Shown here piece by piece: positions 1 through 8,877 of a stretch of 33,874 nt of DNA. A program made the translations under genes and the position numbers. The first letter of the stretch is position 1, and every line of letters begins with the position of its first letter. Under the pieces are notes generated by a model. It was not told where the DNA came from. It made no database searches and saw nothing but the letters and a program-made list of their open reading frames with translations. Source of the stretch: Dysgonamonadaceae bacterium (GTDB taxonomy: Bacteria; Bacteroidota; Bacteroidia; Bacteroidales; Azobacteroidaceae); contig JAITTA010000287.1 of assembly GCA_031287395.1 (NCBI GenBank), positions 1 through 33,874 on the forward strand, in the 5' to 3' direction.

Positions 1-567
1 CAAAACCTGCGGGATTTTGCAAAGGAGAATATTTTTGATGTATTGGGGATGAAACATACGGATTATCAGCCTGCAGGTGAGACTTTGGAGCGGGTAGCTC
101 CTACTGAGAAGCAAAAAGACGGCAGTGTGTTGTGCGGAGTTGTTCACGATCCGTTGGCCAGAATCATGAACGGGGGGATTTCCGGGAATGCGGGCGTCTT
201 TTCCGATGCAAACGATTTAGCTATACTGGCCGCTACTCTGTTGAACGGCGGCGAATATAACGGAAGGCGTCTTTTAAGTCCGCAGGGTGTGAAAACGATG
301 CGTACCGTTCCCCGCGGCGAAGTTGGATCATTCGGGCGTACTCCCGGTTGGGATAATTTTTCCGATTATGCTTCCAATCAGGGCGATCTTCTGAGTCCGA
401 ACACTTATGGGCATACCGGATACACGGGAACCTCATTGGTGATTGATCCCGACAATGATTTGGCAGTTATCCTTTTAACCAATCGTGTGCATCCCGACGA
501 CGGCGGCGAAGCGGTACGCCTGCGGTCGATTGTAGCCAATGTTGTGGCTGCCTCCCTGATACGATAA
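1..567 (+). CDS. Serine hydrolase, beta-lactamase (class C/PBP-like) family, C-terminal part; 5' end outside window
   Basis: Frame 1 is open from base 1 (QNLRDFAKENIFDVLGMKHTDYQP...) to the stop at 567; typical class C-like segments (IFDVLGMKHT, NGGISGNAGVFSDANDLA, GHTGYTGTSLVIDPDNDLAVILLTNRVHP). Confidence 0.85.
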   Translation, partial: QNLRDFAKENIFDVLGMKHTDYQPAGETLERVAPTEKQKDGSVLCGVVHDPLARIMNGGISGNAGVFSDANDLAILAATLLNGGEYNGRRLLSPQGVKTMRTVPRGEVGSFGRTPGWDNFSDYASNQGDLLSPNTYGHTGYTGTSLVIDPDNDLAVILLTNRVHPDDGGEAVRLRSIVANVVAASLIR

Positions 568-597
568 ACAGAAAGCGCCTGATCCGGTAAATTTTAT

Positions 598-605
598 TAT
601 TTTTG
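598..605 (+). promoter_or_regulatory. Candidate Bacteroidetes -7 element (TATTTTTG, consensus TAnnTTTG) upstream of the antiporter
   Basis: Exact TAnnTTTG match 32 bp upstream of the ATG; no clear -33 element. Confidence 0.4.
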
Positions 606-636
606 TATTTTCTCACGTTCAATAAATAGATAAAAT

Positions 637-2889
637 ATGTCGCATTTACCGGATTTAATGAAAGATTTGGCGCTTATATTGATCTCTGCCGGGATTATTA
701 CGCTTATTTTCAAGTGGTTAAAACAGCCTTTGGTTTTAGGTTATATTGTTGCCGGAATATTGGCCGGTCCTTATGTTCATATATTTCCTACGGTTACAGA
801 TACCGAGAGTGTCAATATCTGGGCGGAAATCGGGGTCGTTTTCCTTCTTTTTGCACTGGGACTTGAGTTCAGTTTCAAAAAATTGATGAATGTAGGAGGT
901 ACGGCATTGATCACTGCCACAACGGAAGTGATTTCCATGTTGGCAGTCGGTTATTTCGTCGGAATGATGTTGGGGTGGTCTCAGATGGATAGCATATTCC
1001 TGGGAGGGATGTTGTCGATGTCTTCCACGACGATCATCATCAAAGCTTTTAATGATTTGGGTTTACGCAATCAGAAATTCACCGGAATTGTATTTGGGAC
1101 TCTGGTGGTTGAAGATCTGGTGGCTATCCTGATGATGGTACTTCTATCGACGATGGCGGTTACCCGTGATTTTGCAGGGGAAGCAATGCTCGGAAGCATC
1201 CTGAAGGTAATTTTCTTCCTGATTCTCTGGTTTCTGATCGGGATTTATATTTTGCCTGTATTTTTCAAGAAAGCTAGAAAACTGATGAATGACGAAACTT
1301 TGTTGATTATTTCCATTGGATTGTGTTTGGGAATGGTGGTTCTGGCTACGAAAACAGGATTCTCGGCTGCGTTAGGCGCTTTCATTATGGGTTCCATTCT
1401 GGCGGAAACGATTGAAGCCGAGCATATCGAACACATCATCAAACCGGTAAAAGATCTTTTCGGCGCCATATTTTTTGTCTCGGTAGGGATGTTGGTTGAT
1501 CCGGCAATATTGGTCGAATATGTCTGGCCCGTTGTGATTATTACTCTTGTTACGATTATAGGGAAAGCGTTTTTCTCTTCGTTGGGCGTACTGCTTTCCG
1601 GACAAACGCTCAAAACATCGGTTCAATCCGGGTTCAGTCTGGCTCAGATAGGTGAATTTGCATTTATTATCGCTTCGTTGGGAGTGGCATTGGGGGTGAT
1701 GAATGAGTTTATTTATCCGATTGTAGTCGCCGTTTCGGTTATTACGACTTTTACGACTCCTTACATGATACGGTTGTCGGAACCGTTTGCTGTTTGGTTG
1801 TATAGGATATTGCCCGATAGAACCAAAGAATTCCTGAATACATGTACTTCGGGTTCCAAAACCGTCAACCATGAAAGTGACTGGAAAAAACTGGTGAAAA
1901 ACTATATCGGGAAAATGATTATCTATATTGTCCTTCTTGCGGCAATTGTATTATTCTCACTCGGATACCTGAGCCCATTCCTGGCTGATAAAATGCCTGG
2001 AATATCGGGTGTGGTTTTATCCGCGGCTGTTACATTGGCATGTATGGCTCCTTTCCTGATAGCTTTGATAGCTAATAAAACCAATTCCCCCGAATTGTTT
2101 ATGAGTTTATGGAACGATAATAAATACAATAGAGGGCGACTTTTGTTCCTGGTGTTGTTCCGGGTATTCATTGCCGTCTCGGCGATTACTTTCGTGTTGA
2201 TCCGACTTTTCAATTTCGGATATATTTGGGGAATTATCATTGCATTAGCAGTGTTGATACTTATTCTGGTTTTCCGTAGAGACCTGAACCAATACAATAA
2301 ATTGGAAACAAATTTTCTGAATAACCTGAATCAGAGGGAAGAAGCGGAAAAGTCCCGTCATCCTTTGAAAGCCAGTTTCAATAGCCGGTTAAACGACAAG
2401 AACATTCATATATCGACGATAGTTGTTTCTCCGGATTCCCTTTGTGTGGGAAAGACCCTGAAAGAGTTGAATTTCAGGAATGATTATGGAGTCAGTGTGA
2501 TTAAAATTACACGGGGAAGCCATCATATTTACATTCCTGGAGGTTCCGAATATATTTATCCCCAGGATAAAATTGCCGTAGTCGGGACTGATGAACAAAT
2601 TTGCTCCTTTGCAGAGAAAATTGAAATGGAGAATACTTCTCAGATTTCGCAAGAACCCAATAAGGAAGTTGATCTACAGTCATTTACTATTGATGAACAT
2701 TTCCCATACATGGGTATGAGTATCCTGGAATCCGAAATCGGGAAAAATCATAATTGCCTGATAGTCGGGATAGAACGGGAGGGCGAGTCAATCATGAATC
2801 CGGATCAATCGACGATATTCGAATCCGGGGACCTGGTTTGGGTCGTCGCTGAAAAGAATGAGATTCTTTCGATAAATCATAAAGGGTGA
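637..2889 (+). CDS. Cation:proton antiporter, KefB/CPA2 type with C-terminal TrkA-C (RCK_C) domain
   Basis: Multi-TM protein with LGLEFSFKKL, GGMLSMSSTTIIIKAF and GFSAALGAFIMGSILAET motifs; C-terminal RCK_C-like segments (VVSPDSLCVGKTLKELNFRNDYGVSVIKI...). Confidence 0.88.
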   Translation: MSHLPDLMKDLALILISAGIITLIFKWLKQPLVLGYIVAGILAGPYVHIFPTVTDTESVNIWAEIGVVFLLFALGLEFSFKKLMNVGGTALITATTEVISMLAVGYFVGMMLGWSQMDSIFLGGMLSMSSTTIIIKAFNDLGLRNQKFTGIVFGTLVVEDLVAILMMVLLSTMAVTRDFAGEAMLGSILKVIFFLILWFLIGIYILPVFFKKARKLMNDETLLIISIGLCLGMVVLATKTGFSAALGAFIMGSILAETIEAEHIEHIIKPVKDLFGAIFFVSVGMLVDPAILVEYVWPVVIITLVTIIGKAFFSSLGVLLSGQTLKTSVQSGFSLAQIGEFAFIIASLGVALGVMNEFIYPIVVAVSVITTFTTPYMIRLSEPFAVWLYRILPDRTKEFLNTCTSGSKTVNHESDWKKLVKNYIGKMIIYIVLLAAIVLFSLGYLSPFLADKMPGISGVVLSAAVTLACMAPFLIALIANKTNSPELFMSLWNDNKYNRGRLLFLVLFRVFIAVSAITFVLIRLFNFGYIWGIIIALAVLILILVFRRDLNQYNKLETNFLNNLNQREEAEKSRHPLKASFNSRLNDKNIHISTIVVSPDSLCVGKTLKELNFRNDYGVSVIKITRGSHHIYIPGGSEYIYPQDKIAVVGTDEQICSFAEKIEMENTSQISQEPNKEVDLQSFTIDEHFPYMGMSILESEIGKNHNCLIVGIEREGESIMNPDQSTIFESGDLVWVVAEKNEILSINHKG

Positions 2890-2915
2890 AACGGATTTTT
2901 TTTCGTTCACCCTTT
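2881..2915. terminator. Bidirectional terminator-like hairpin between convergent genes
   Basis: AAAGGGTGAA (2881-2890) pairs with TTCACCCTTT (2906-2915), a perfect 10-bp stem around a T-rich loop, between the stop of the + antiporter (2889) and the stop of the - lipoprotein (2948). Confidence 0.6.
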
Positions 2916-2947
2916 ACGATAATTATTACTTGGAATATAAATACTTT

Positions 2948-4426
2948 TTAGTAATTTGTGTTTTGCGGATCGAAATTGGTCCATCCTTTTGTCCAGTTGT
3001 CTGCATCCGAGTCGCTTTTGAATGCTCCGATGTAATTGACATTTTCAAATCCCGATAGAAGAGGATCTGTAAAGAGTCCTGTTTTACTTGTCAGCGGACT
3101 TCCTGAAGTTGGCCCCCAGTTAGGATTAGCAGCCATACTGTTGGGCTGTTTCAACTTCATATCCGATATGGAAGTGTAGCTTTGATTGTCTAAACCCGAT
3201 GATGTGAAATAGGTGTGAGAGAAAGATTGCTGGCCGGCATTCATTGTTTTTCCTCCATCAATGGAGAGTTGATCCAACCATTTTTTGTTAGCATCACATC
3301 CGGTCAGGGTCATTCCTGCAAAATAAACATTTTTTATTTTCAGGCTGCCGTTGGTTGCCAGGCCTTGGGTGTTTCCTTTCTCGTTATCCAACAGTAAACC
3401 GATGGGATACCCTATGGCTACGGAATTGAAACAACTCAACTGAGAATAGCGGCGAATTTGCATGGCAGCTTGAAAACGGCCTGTTCTTGAATTGTTGTTC
3501 GGTTTCATGTTGCCTGCGTCAACGTATTCGTCCGTATTTTGAAAATCGGAAGCCTGGCCGACCGGACCTACTAAGGTGACGTTACTGAATACGCAGTTGG
3601 TTCTCGGTGTCGCCGTCGATCCGTCGGAGTTGTTGTCGGATTCGAATCCGTTAGAAAGAGACTGATCCCCGATTTTGGGGCTACGAACGCTCAACAGGAA
3701 CTGCATTTTCCCTGAAAATCCGTTATCCGTATCGAAATCGTCGTCCCAGGTATGATAGGAAACCAAATATTTGCAATCGACCGAACCGCCGAACCATTCG
3801 AAAGAATCATCGTTAGAATACGATACCTGCAAATGGTCTATTTTTGTTCCTTTTCCTACGGAACCAAAGGTTATACCGTTGATTTCTTTGTCTGTTTCGT
3901 AAGGAAAACCGGCAAATTCACAACGGACATAGCTCAGCACTCCGGAGTTGTCGTTTGTATCGTTTCCTCCGTGTTTAGTCCTTGGGCCGCCTTCTATCTG
4001 CTGGTTCATCACACCGTTGTTGTTCGGGGCTTTACCACAAATAACAATTCCGCCCCAATCTCCGGGTCTGCGGCTTCCTTTGGGTTGTGCCGATGTGAAG
4101 ACAACCGGTTCGGAAGAGCTTCCCTGTGCGAAAATTTTTCCCCCCGGTTCCACAATCAAGGTAGCGCTGCTTTCTTTTTCTCCCTTGATGATAGTGCCCG
4201 CCGGAATGGTAATGGATGCCCCGTCGACAATATATACCCAGCCTTTCAGCATGTAAGTCCCTTTTTGCAATACAAGGTCTGTCTTGATTTCATAAGCGTT
4301 GCTTCCGTCGCCGATTGTACCTTCTACAAGTGGTTCGGGAGTTGGGTCGTCGTCACTGTTACAACTTGAAAAAACAGCAAGCGCACAAACGGCAAACATG
4401 AGGCTAATCAATTGAAACTTTTTCAT
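2948..4426 (-). CDS. Surface-type lipoprotein with a predicted beta-helix-like domain, partner of the upstream TonB-dependent receptor
   Basis: Lipobox signal peptide (MKKFQLISLMFAVCALAVFSSCNSDDD); ITIPAGTIIKGEKESSATLIVEPGGKI and GDWGGIVICGKAPNN segments known from Bacteroidetes TonB-associated lipoproteins. Confidence 0.75.
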   Translation of the reverse strand: MKKFQLISLMFAVCALAVFSSCNSDDDPTPEPLVEGTIGDGSNAYEIKTDLVLQKGTYMLKGWVYIVDGASITIPAGTIIKGEKESSATLIVEPGGKIFAQGSSSEPVVFTSAQPKGSRRPGDWGGIVICGKAPNNNGVMNQQIEGGPRTKHGGNDTNDNSGVLSYVRCEFAGFPYETDKEINGITFGSVGKGTKIDHLQVSYSNDDSFEWFGGSVDCKYLVSYHTWDDDFDTDNGFSGKMQFLLSVRSPKIGDQSLSNGFESDNNSDGSTATPRTNCVFSNVTLVGPVGQASDFQNTDEYVDAGNMKPNNNSRTGRFQAAMQIRRYSQLSCFNSVAIGYPIGLLLDNEKGNTQGLATNGSLKIKNVYFAGMTLTGCDANKKWLDQLSIDGGKTMNAGQQSFSHTYFTSSGLDNQSYTSISDMKLKQPNSMAANPNWGPTSGSPLTSKTGLFTDPLLSGFENVNYIGAFKSDSDADNWTKGWTNFDPQNTNY

Positions 4427-4487
4427 AATTGAAACTTTTCATAAATTTAACAATAATAAATAATTATTTATAAAATTTCACATTTAA

Positions 4488-7307
4488 TCAGAAATTCAAC
4501 TTGACGGACAATGAAATATTTTGTCCGGGTTTGTATAATTTCGTTATTTGTTCTCTTTTTTGTAAATTTCCCTGTGCATCGTAATATTCAGGGAATTGCT
4601 TAAATACGACGTTCTGTGCCAGTATATCACGGGCGGCAGCCGAAATTTCCCATGTTTTCCCGAATTTTTTATGAACGGACAAATCAAGGACATTACGAGG
4701 CATTTCGTACATGTCGGGAATCACGTTATTGATCGAACTGTTTTCACTGCTGTCGTTTTTCCCGATACCTACAATTCGTTTTCCAATGATATTATACAGA
4801 AAACCGGCCGTGAACCGGCATTTTTCATTTTGATAGAAAAATCCGGCATTCAACAGGTAGGGCGATTGGCCTTGCATGGGGCGGTTGTTTTCGATGCTGC
4901 TTTCCGGAAATTTGACTTTACTTTCGATGACGGAAGCATTCAAGACCAATGAAAAATCTTTCATGCCGGCAAAATCCAGGTTTTTTTTGATATCTATTTC
5001 GGCTCCGAAATTGTTGGCTTGTTCCGCATTCTCAAACGTGTAATTGCGGGCGCCTCCGCCGGTGTAGATGTAAGACCATTCTATCGGATCCTTGAAGTGT
5101 TTGTAAAAGAGCGCCACGGAAATCAGTTCCGAGGGTGAAGGATAGAATTCATACCTCAGATCCGCGTTCTGAATATAAGCTGTTTTCAAATCAGGATTAC
5201 CCATGATGCGGTTGAACAAATCAAAATCGTAGTAAGAGGCCGGGGAAATTTCCCGGAATTCGGGCCGGTTTGCCGACATTCCGTAAGCAACCCTCAACAA
5301 CTTCTTTTTATCGAAATTGTAACTCATATTGATTGAAGGAAAAATATTGGTGCACAGGTAATCCTTTTCTTTTGTCCTTTGTTCCGTTCGTGTAATGTAG
5401 TTGGTAAGTTTCATGTCGTTGTATTCGAAACGAGCTCCGGCATAGATATTCAATTTGCCTGCCGGAATATTCACCGCCAGATAACCGGCGAGTAAAAGAT
5501 TGTTTCCCTTATAATTATCGGCATTATTTGTCGTTTCATCTATTTGCAATTTGTTATATCCGTAATTTTCGGGGATCAGCACGTTTTTGATCACATCTGC
5601 ATAATACAGATTGTATCTATCCTGCAAATCGGTGCCGAACAAGTAATTGAATTGCCTGTTGTTGTATGCCCGGTCACGGAATTCTCCGTATGCTCCGGCT
5701 TTCAGTGTCGGATTGAAGTACCCGGAGTTGAATTCATGCGTGTAATTTACTCCTGCGGCATACATGTACTCATCCATTTTATAGAAATCGCGCATGATAC
5801 CGCCCGCATTGAGCGACATCAGGCCGTTGTAAGGATCCGACTCCACCGACAGGTATTGCTGACGTTTTATGATTCTTCTATCCGGTTGATTTTTATCGGC
5901 ATAGGAAAAACCGAAAGTCCAGTCCAAGTCGTCCTGTCCGGTCAGTGTATGATTTCCGGAGAACTGTCCGTTGTAAGACATCCGGCTGTTGTACAAATAT
6001 TCCGACTGTTCCTGTTTTCCGCTGTTATACTCATATCCGGTACGTTCCGTATAACGATTTTTACCGGATTGATTGAAAATATTTCTAAACTCAAACTTAT
6101 GGTTTTTATCGGATAGAAGGGAGAGGTTCAACAGAACTCCCACTTTGGAATCCGATATGTATTGGTTGTCTAAGTAATCGTTTTCCGCCTCATGTGTATC
6201 CAAAATAACATTATAAATGCCGTATTGGGTGTTTTTCATGCGGTCGTAAATGCGGTTGGAATGTGAATAGCTGAGGGCGGAAATCAGTCCCCATTGTTTA
6301 CCCGATTCCGTATTGAATTTCCGGTTTAAAGTCGCAGAGATCCGTTGGTCGGGTAGAGGCTGTTTGGTGTGTATGGTCCAGTTGTTATTGAATCCTTCTT
6401 TGCTCGTAATATCCGTTTCTGTGGGGTTATTGCCGTTCAACCGTTCCGGAACCACCCTTTTCAAATCCCTGTAACCGTTATCAAAGCCTAAAAAATCCGT
6501 TTGGCTTCCTTTGTTGTACTTGAAATCATGGAATTGGGTTTTCGTATTGAGATTCGTTCCATAACTTAACTGAAAGCTATTTTCGGAAGGCATGTTTTTC
6601 GTTTGTATCTTGATGAATCCTCCTGAAAAATCGGCCGGAAGTTCGGGTGAAGGAGATTTTACAATCACAATATTTTCGATCTGGGAACTGGGAATGATAT
6701 CGAATGAGAATGAGCGGGAATCCGCTTCGGAACTTGGAACGGCACTGTTATTGATCCACACGTTATTGTAACGTTGGGACAGTCCCCTTGCTATTACGAA
6801 TTGATCATCGATGATCGAAATTCCCGGAATCCGTTTGATTACTTCCGATGCGTCTTTATCTTGTGTACGGGTGATTTGTTGGGAAGAAACACCGCTTGTT
6901 ACGGTCAATGCTGTTTTCTGCGCCTGCAACATTGCTATTTCGGTATTGCTTCTGCGTATTCCGGTCACTACCACTTCCGTCAATTGTGTTTCCATTTCCG
7001 TCATGATGATGGCGATGGGAGTTGTCTTGTCTGCAACAACCTCGATGTCTGCTATTTCAATCGGCTCGTAAGAAAGGTAACTCGCTTTCAATGAATACTT
7101 TCCGGGTGATAATCCGTTGATTTTGAATTTGCCGTCAAAATCGGAACTGGTTCCTTTATTCAAAGAAGGAATTGATACAATGGCGCCGATGATTGTCTCT
7201 CCTGTTTTTTTATCTGTTGCAATTCCTTCGATGGTTCCGGTTTGAGCTGCCAGTTTGCTTGTAATTATAAAAAAAATGCCTAATAAAAACTGAATTTTTC
7301 TAACCAT
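4488..7307 (-). CDS. TonB-dependent receptor with N-terminal carboxypeptidase-like (CarboxypepD_reg-like) domain
   Basis: Signal peptide; GTIEGIATDKKTGETIIGAIVSIPSLNKGTSSDFDGKFKINGLSPGKYSL; plug domain (DASEVIKRIPGISIIDDQFVIARGLSQRYNNVWINN); beta-barrel ending in aromatic ...NISLSVKLNF. Confidence 0.92.
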   Translation of the reverse strand: MVRKIQFLLGIFFIITSKLAAQTGTIEGIATDKKTGETIIGAIVSIPSLNKGTSSDFDGKFKINGLSPGKYSLKASYLSYEPIEIADIEVVADKTTPIAIIMTEMETQLTEVVVTGIRRSNTEIAMLQAQKTALTVTSGVSSQQITRTQDKDASEVIKRIPGISIIDDQFVIARGLSQRYNNVWINNSAVPSSEADSRSFSFDIIPSSQIENIVIVKSPSPELPADFSGGFIKIQTKNMPSENSFQLSYGTNLNTKTQFHDFKYNKGSQTDFLGFDNGYRDLKRVVPERLNGNNPTETDITSKEGFNNNWTIHTKQPLPDQRISATLNRKFNTESGKQWGLISALSYSHSNRIYDRMKNTQYGIYNVILDTHEAENDYLDNQYISDSKVGVLLNLSLLSDKNHKFEFRNIFNQSGKNRYTERTGYEYNSGKQEQSEYLYNSRMSYNGQFSGNHTLTGQDDLDWTFGFSYADKNQPDRRIIKRQQYLSVESDPYNGLMSLNAGGIMRDFYKMDEYMYAAGVNYTHEFNSGYFNPTLKAGAYGEFRDRAYNNRQFNYLFGTDLQDRYNLYYADVIKNVLIPENYGYNKLQIDETTNNADNYKGNNLLLAGYLAVNIPAGKLNIYAGARFEYNDMKLTNYITRTEQRTKEKDYLCTNIFPSINMSYNFDKKKLLRVAYGMSANRPEFREISPASYYDFDLFNRIMGNPDLKTAYIQNADLRYEFYPSPSELISVALFYKHFKDPIEWSYIYTGGGARNYTFENAEQANNFGAEIDIKKNLDFAGMKDFSLVLNASVIESKVKFPESSIENNRPMQGQSPYLLNAGFFYQNEKCRFTAGFLYNIIGKRIVGIGKNDSSENSSINNVIPDMYEMPRNVLDLSVHKKFGKTWEISAAARDILAQNVVFKQFPEYYDAQGNLQKREQITKLYKPGQNISLSVKLNF

Positions 7308-7444
7308 ATAAATTTGTCTTGAACTTTTTTTGATGCAAAGGAAGTCCTAAATTATTACGATGTTATTTCGGAAGAATTAAGAATATATTAACGTGAATGG
7401 AACGTCGTTTTTTTGCTTTTTGACGTTTTTCTCTCCCGACGTTT

Positions 7445-7492
7445 TGAACTGCACCCCCCAAATTTTTTGTCCAACTTTTGAGGTGTAGTTCA
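7445..7492. repeat. Imperfect inverted repeat resembling IS3-family terminal ends (IS scar or MITE-like)
   Basis: TGAACTGCACC (7445-7455) and GGTGTAGTTCA (7482-7492) are inverted repeats with 1 mismatch in 11; inner sequence TTTTTTGTCCAACTTTTGAGG resembles IS3-family ends of the TGnACTGnACCCnAAAAGTTGGACA type. Confidence 0.4.
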
Positions 7493-7601
7493 GAAATAGC
7501 TATCGGGCATCCTAATCTTTGCCACGTGAAATAACGGTTAGCGATAAGTGTTTCGTGATTAGAAAAAATTATCTTTGTAGTTAAATTTAATAATTACTAA
7601 A

Positions 7602-7851
7602 ATGAAAAGAACAAGCCCTATTTTGACCATTATCCTGTTGTTAATGATAGGATGCGGAAAGAATATATAGACTAATAACTGATTTGGATATTTCCGGAAT
7701 GCCTGATATGTTTGAAAACAAATTGATTCAAATAATCAATGATGAGGTTTTGATTGATGAATTATTTTATTTAACAAACATTGATAATTTGTCATTGGAT
7801 CATTGTTTAACCGGTTTGGGATGGTCCTTATTGGAATTTGTGGATAAATAA
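7602..7851 (+). pseudogene. Possible frameshifted small lipoprotein remnant
   Basis: 7602-7670 encodes MKRTSPILTIILLLMIGCGKNI*; a second frame continues as ...YRLITDLDISGMPDMFENKLIQIINDEVLIDELFYLTNIDNLSLDHCLTGLGWSLLEFVDK* ending at 7851. Confidence 0.3.
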
Positions 7852-7885
7852 CGGAAAATAAAAATATATTTCACTACTTTTGTCC

Positions 7886-7970
7886 ATGTCGTTTATTATT
7901 TGTGGTGAAATGAAAGTACGACATCCGGACGAAACCGCAAAGCGAGACTGTTCCGGTTTTTTGTCCGGAT
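7886..7970 (+). promoter_or_regulatory. Structured 5' leader upstream of the esterase (two adjacent hairpins)
   Basis: ATGTCGT (7886-7892) pairs with ACGACAT (7918-7924); ATCCGGAC (7923-7930) pairs with GTCCGGAT (7963-7970), with inner AAACCG/CGGTTT pairing. A TAnnTTTG match (TACTTTTG) lies at 7875-7882. Confidence 0.4.
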
Positions 7971-7985
7971 TCATGGAAAATAAAA

Positions 7986-8852
7986 ATGTATAACCCGATA
8001 ACTAAATTGATTATGATTTCAAGAAGCAGTATTTTATTGGTCTTTTGCCTGTTTACTCTTAGTACCTATTCTGCTAAAACAGATACGATTACAACATACA
8101 GTCAGGTAATGCAAAAAGAGATTGAAGCGGTAGTGATTACACCGGATGATTATTCTGTTACGGAAGCTTTTCCTGTAATCTATCTTCTTCATGGATACGG
8201 CGGTAGTTCTGTAAAAGACTGGCCTGCAAAGGAGAAAGGGACCGCAGCGTTATCCGACCTTTATCATGTGATTATTGTATGTCCCGACGGAGGGATTGGA
8301 AGCTGGTATTTCGATAGTCCTGTCGATAAAAATTCCCAGTATGAAACTTATGTGGCAAAGGAACTGGTGCAACTAATCGATAGTAAATACAAAACAATTG
8401 CATCGCCCAAAGGCCGGGGCATCACCGGTTTGAGTATGGGAGGACATGGGGCTTTATACCTGGCATTCAGGCATCAGGATGTTTTCGGAACAGCTGGAAG
8501 CATGAGCGGCGGGGTGGATATCCGTCCGTTTCCGAATAATTGGGATATTATCAAGCGTTTGGGCAGTTATGCTTCAAATCCTGAAAATTGGGAAAAGAAT
8601 ACGGTAATAAATATGGTCCATTTACTGACTCCTAATTCTTTGGCCCTGATCATCGATTGCGGTTCGGAAGATTTTTTCTATAAAGTCAATTGCCGGTTAC
8701 ACGAAAAGTTGTTGGAACGGAATATCCCGCATGATTTTATTTCCAGGCCGGGTGGACATAACTGGGATTACTGGAAAAATGCGGTTAAGTATCAATTCCT
8801 GTTTATGAGCAGTTATTTCGAGAAAAACAATGACGGAAAAATGGGAAAATGA
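7986..8852 (+). CDS. Secreted alpha/beta-hydrolase esterase (esterase D / feruloyl- or acetyl-xylan-esterase-like)
   Basis: Signal peptide; FPVIYLLHGYGG; nucleophile elbow GLSMGG; C-terminal GGHNWDYWKNAV histidine motif. The start could be the ATG at 8013. Confidence 0.85.
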   Translation: MYNPITKLIMISRSSILLVFCLFTLSTYSAKTDTITTYSQVMQKEIEAVVITPDDYSVTEAFPVIYLLHGYGGSSVKDWPAKEKGTAALSDLYHVIIVCPDGGIGSWYFDSPVDKNSQYETYVAKELVQLIDSKYKTIASPKGRGITGLSMGGHGALYLAFRHQDVFGTAGSMSGGVDIRPFPNNWDIIKRLGSYASNPENWEKNTVINMVHLLTPNSLALIIDCGSEDFFYKVNCRLHEKLLERNIPHDFISRPGGHNWDYWKNAVKYQFLFMSSYFEKNNDGKMGK

Positions 8853-8877
8853 AGGAAATGAAAATAATAAATACTTT

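Noticed and set aside
3752-4369. 205-aa plus-strand ORF opposite the lipoprotein
   Set aside because: Antisense shadow of a well-supported lipoprotein gene.
5544-6116. 190-aa plus-strand ORF opposite the TonB receptor
   Set aside because: Shadow ORF antisense to a clear TonB-dependent receptor.
7932-7959. CGCAAAGC in the esterase leader suggested a c-di-GMP-I (GEMM) riboswitch
   Set aside because: The other conserved GEMM elements (GGCAAACC-type segment and CCTAAA) are not present in the right arrangement.
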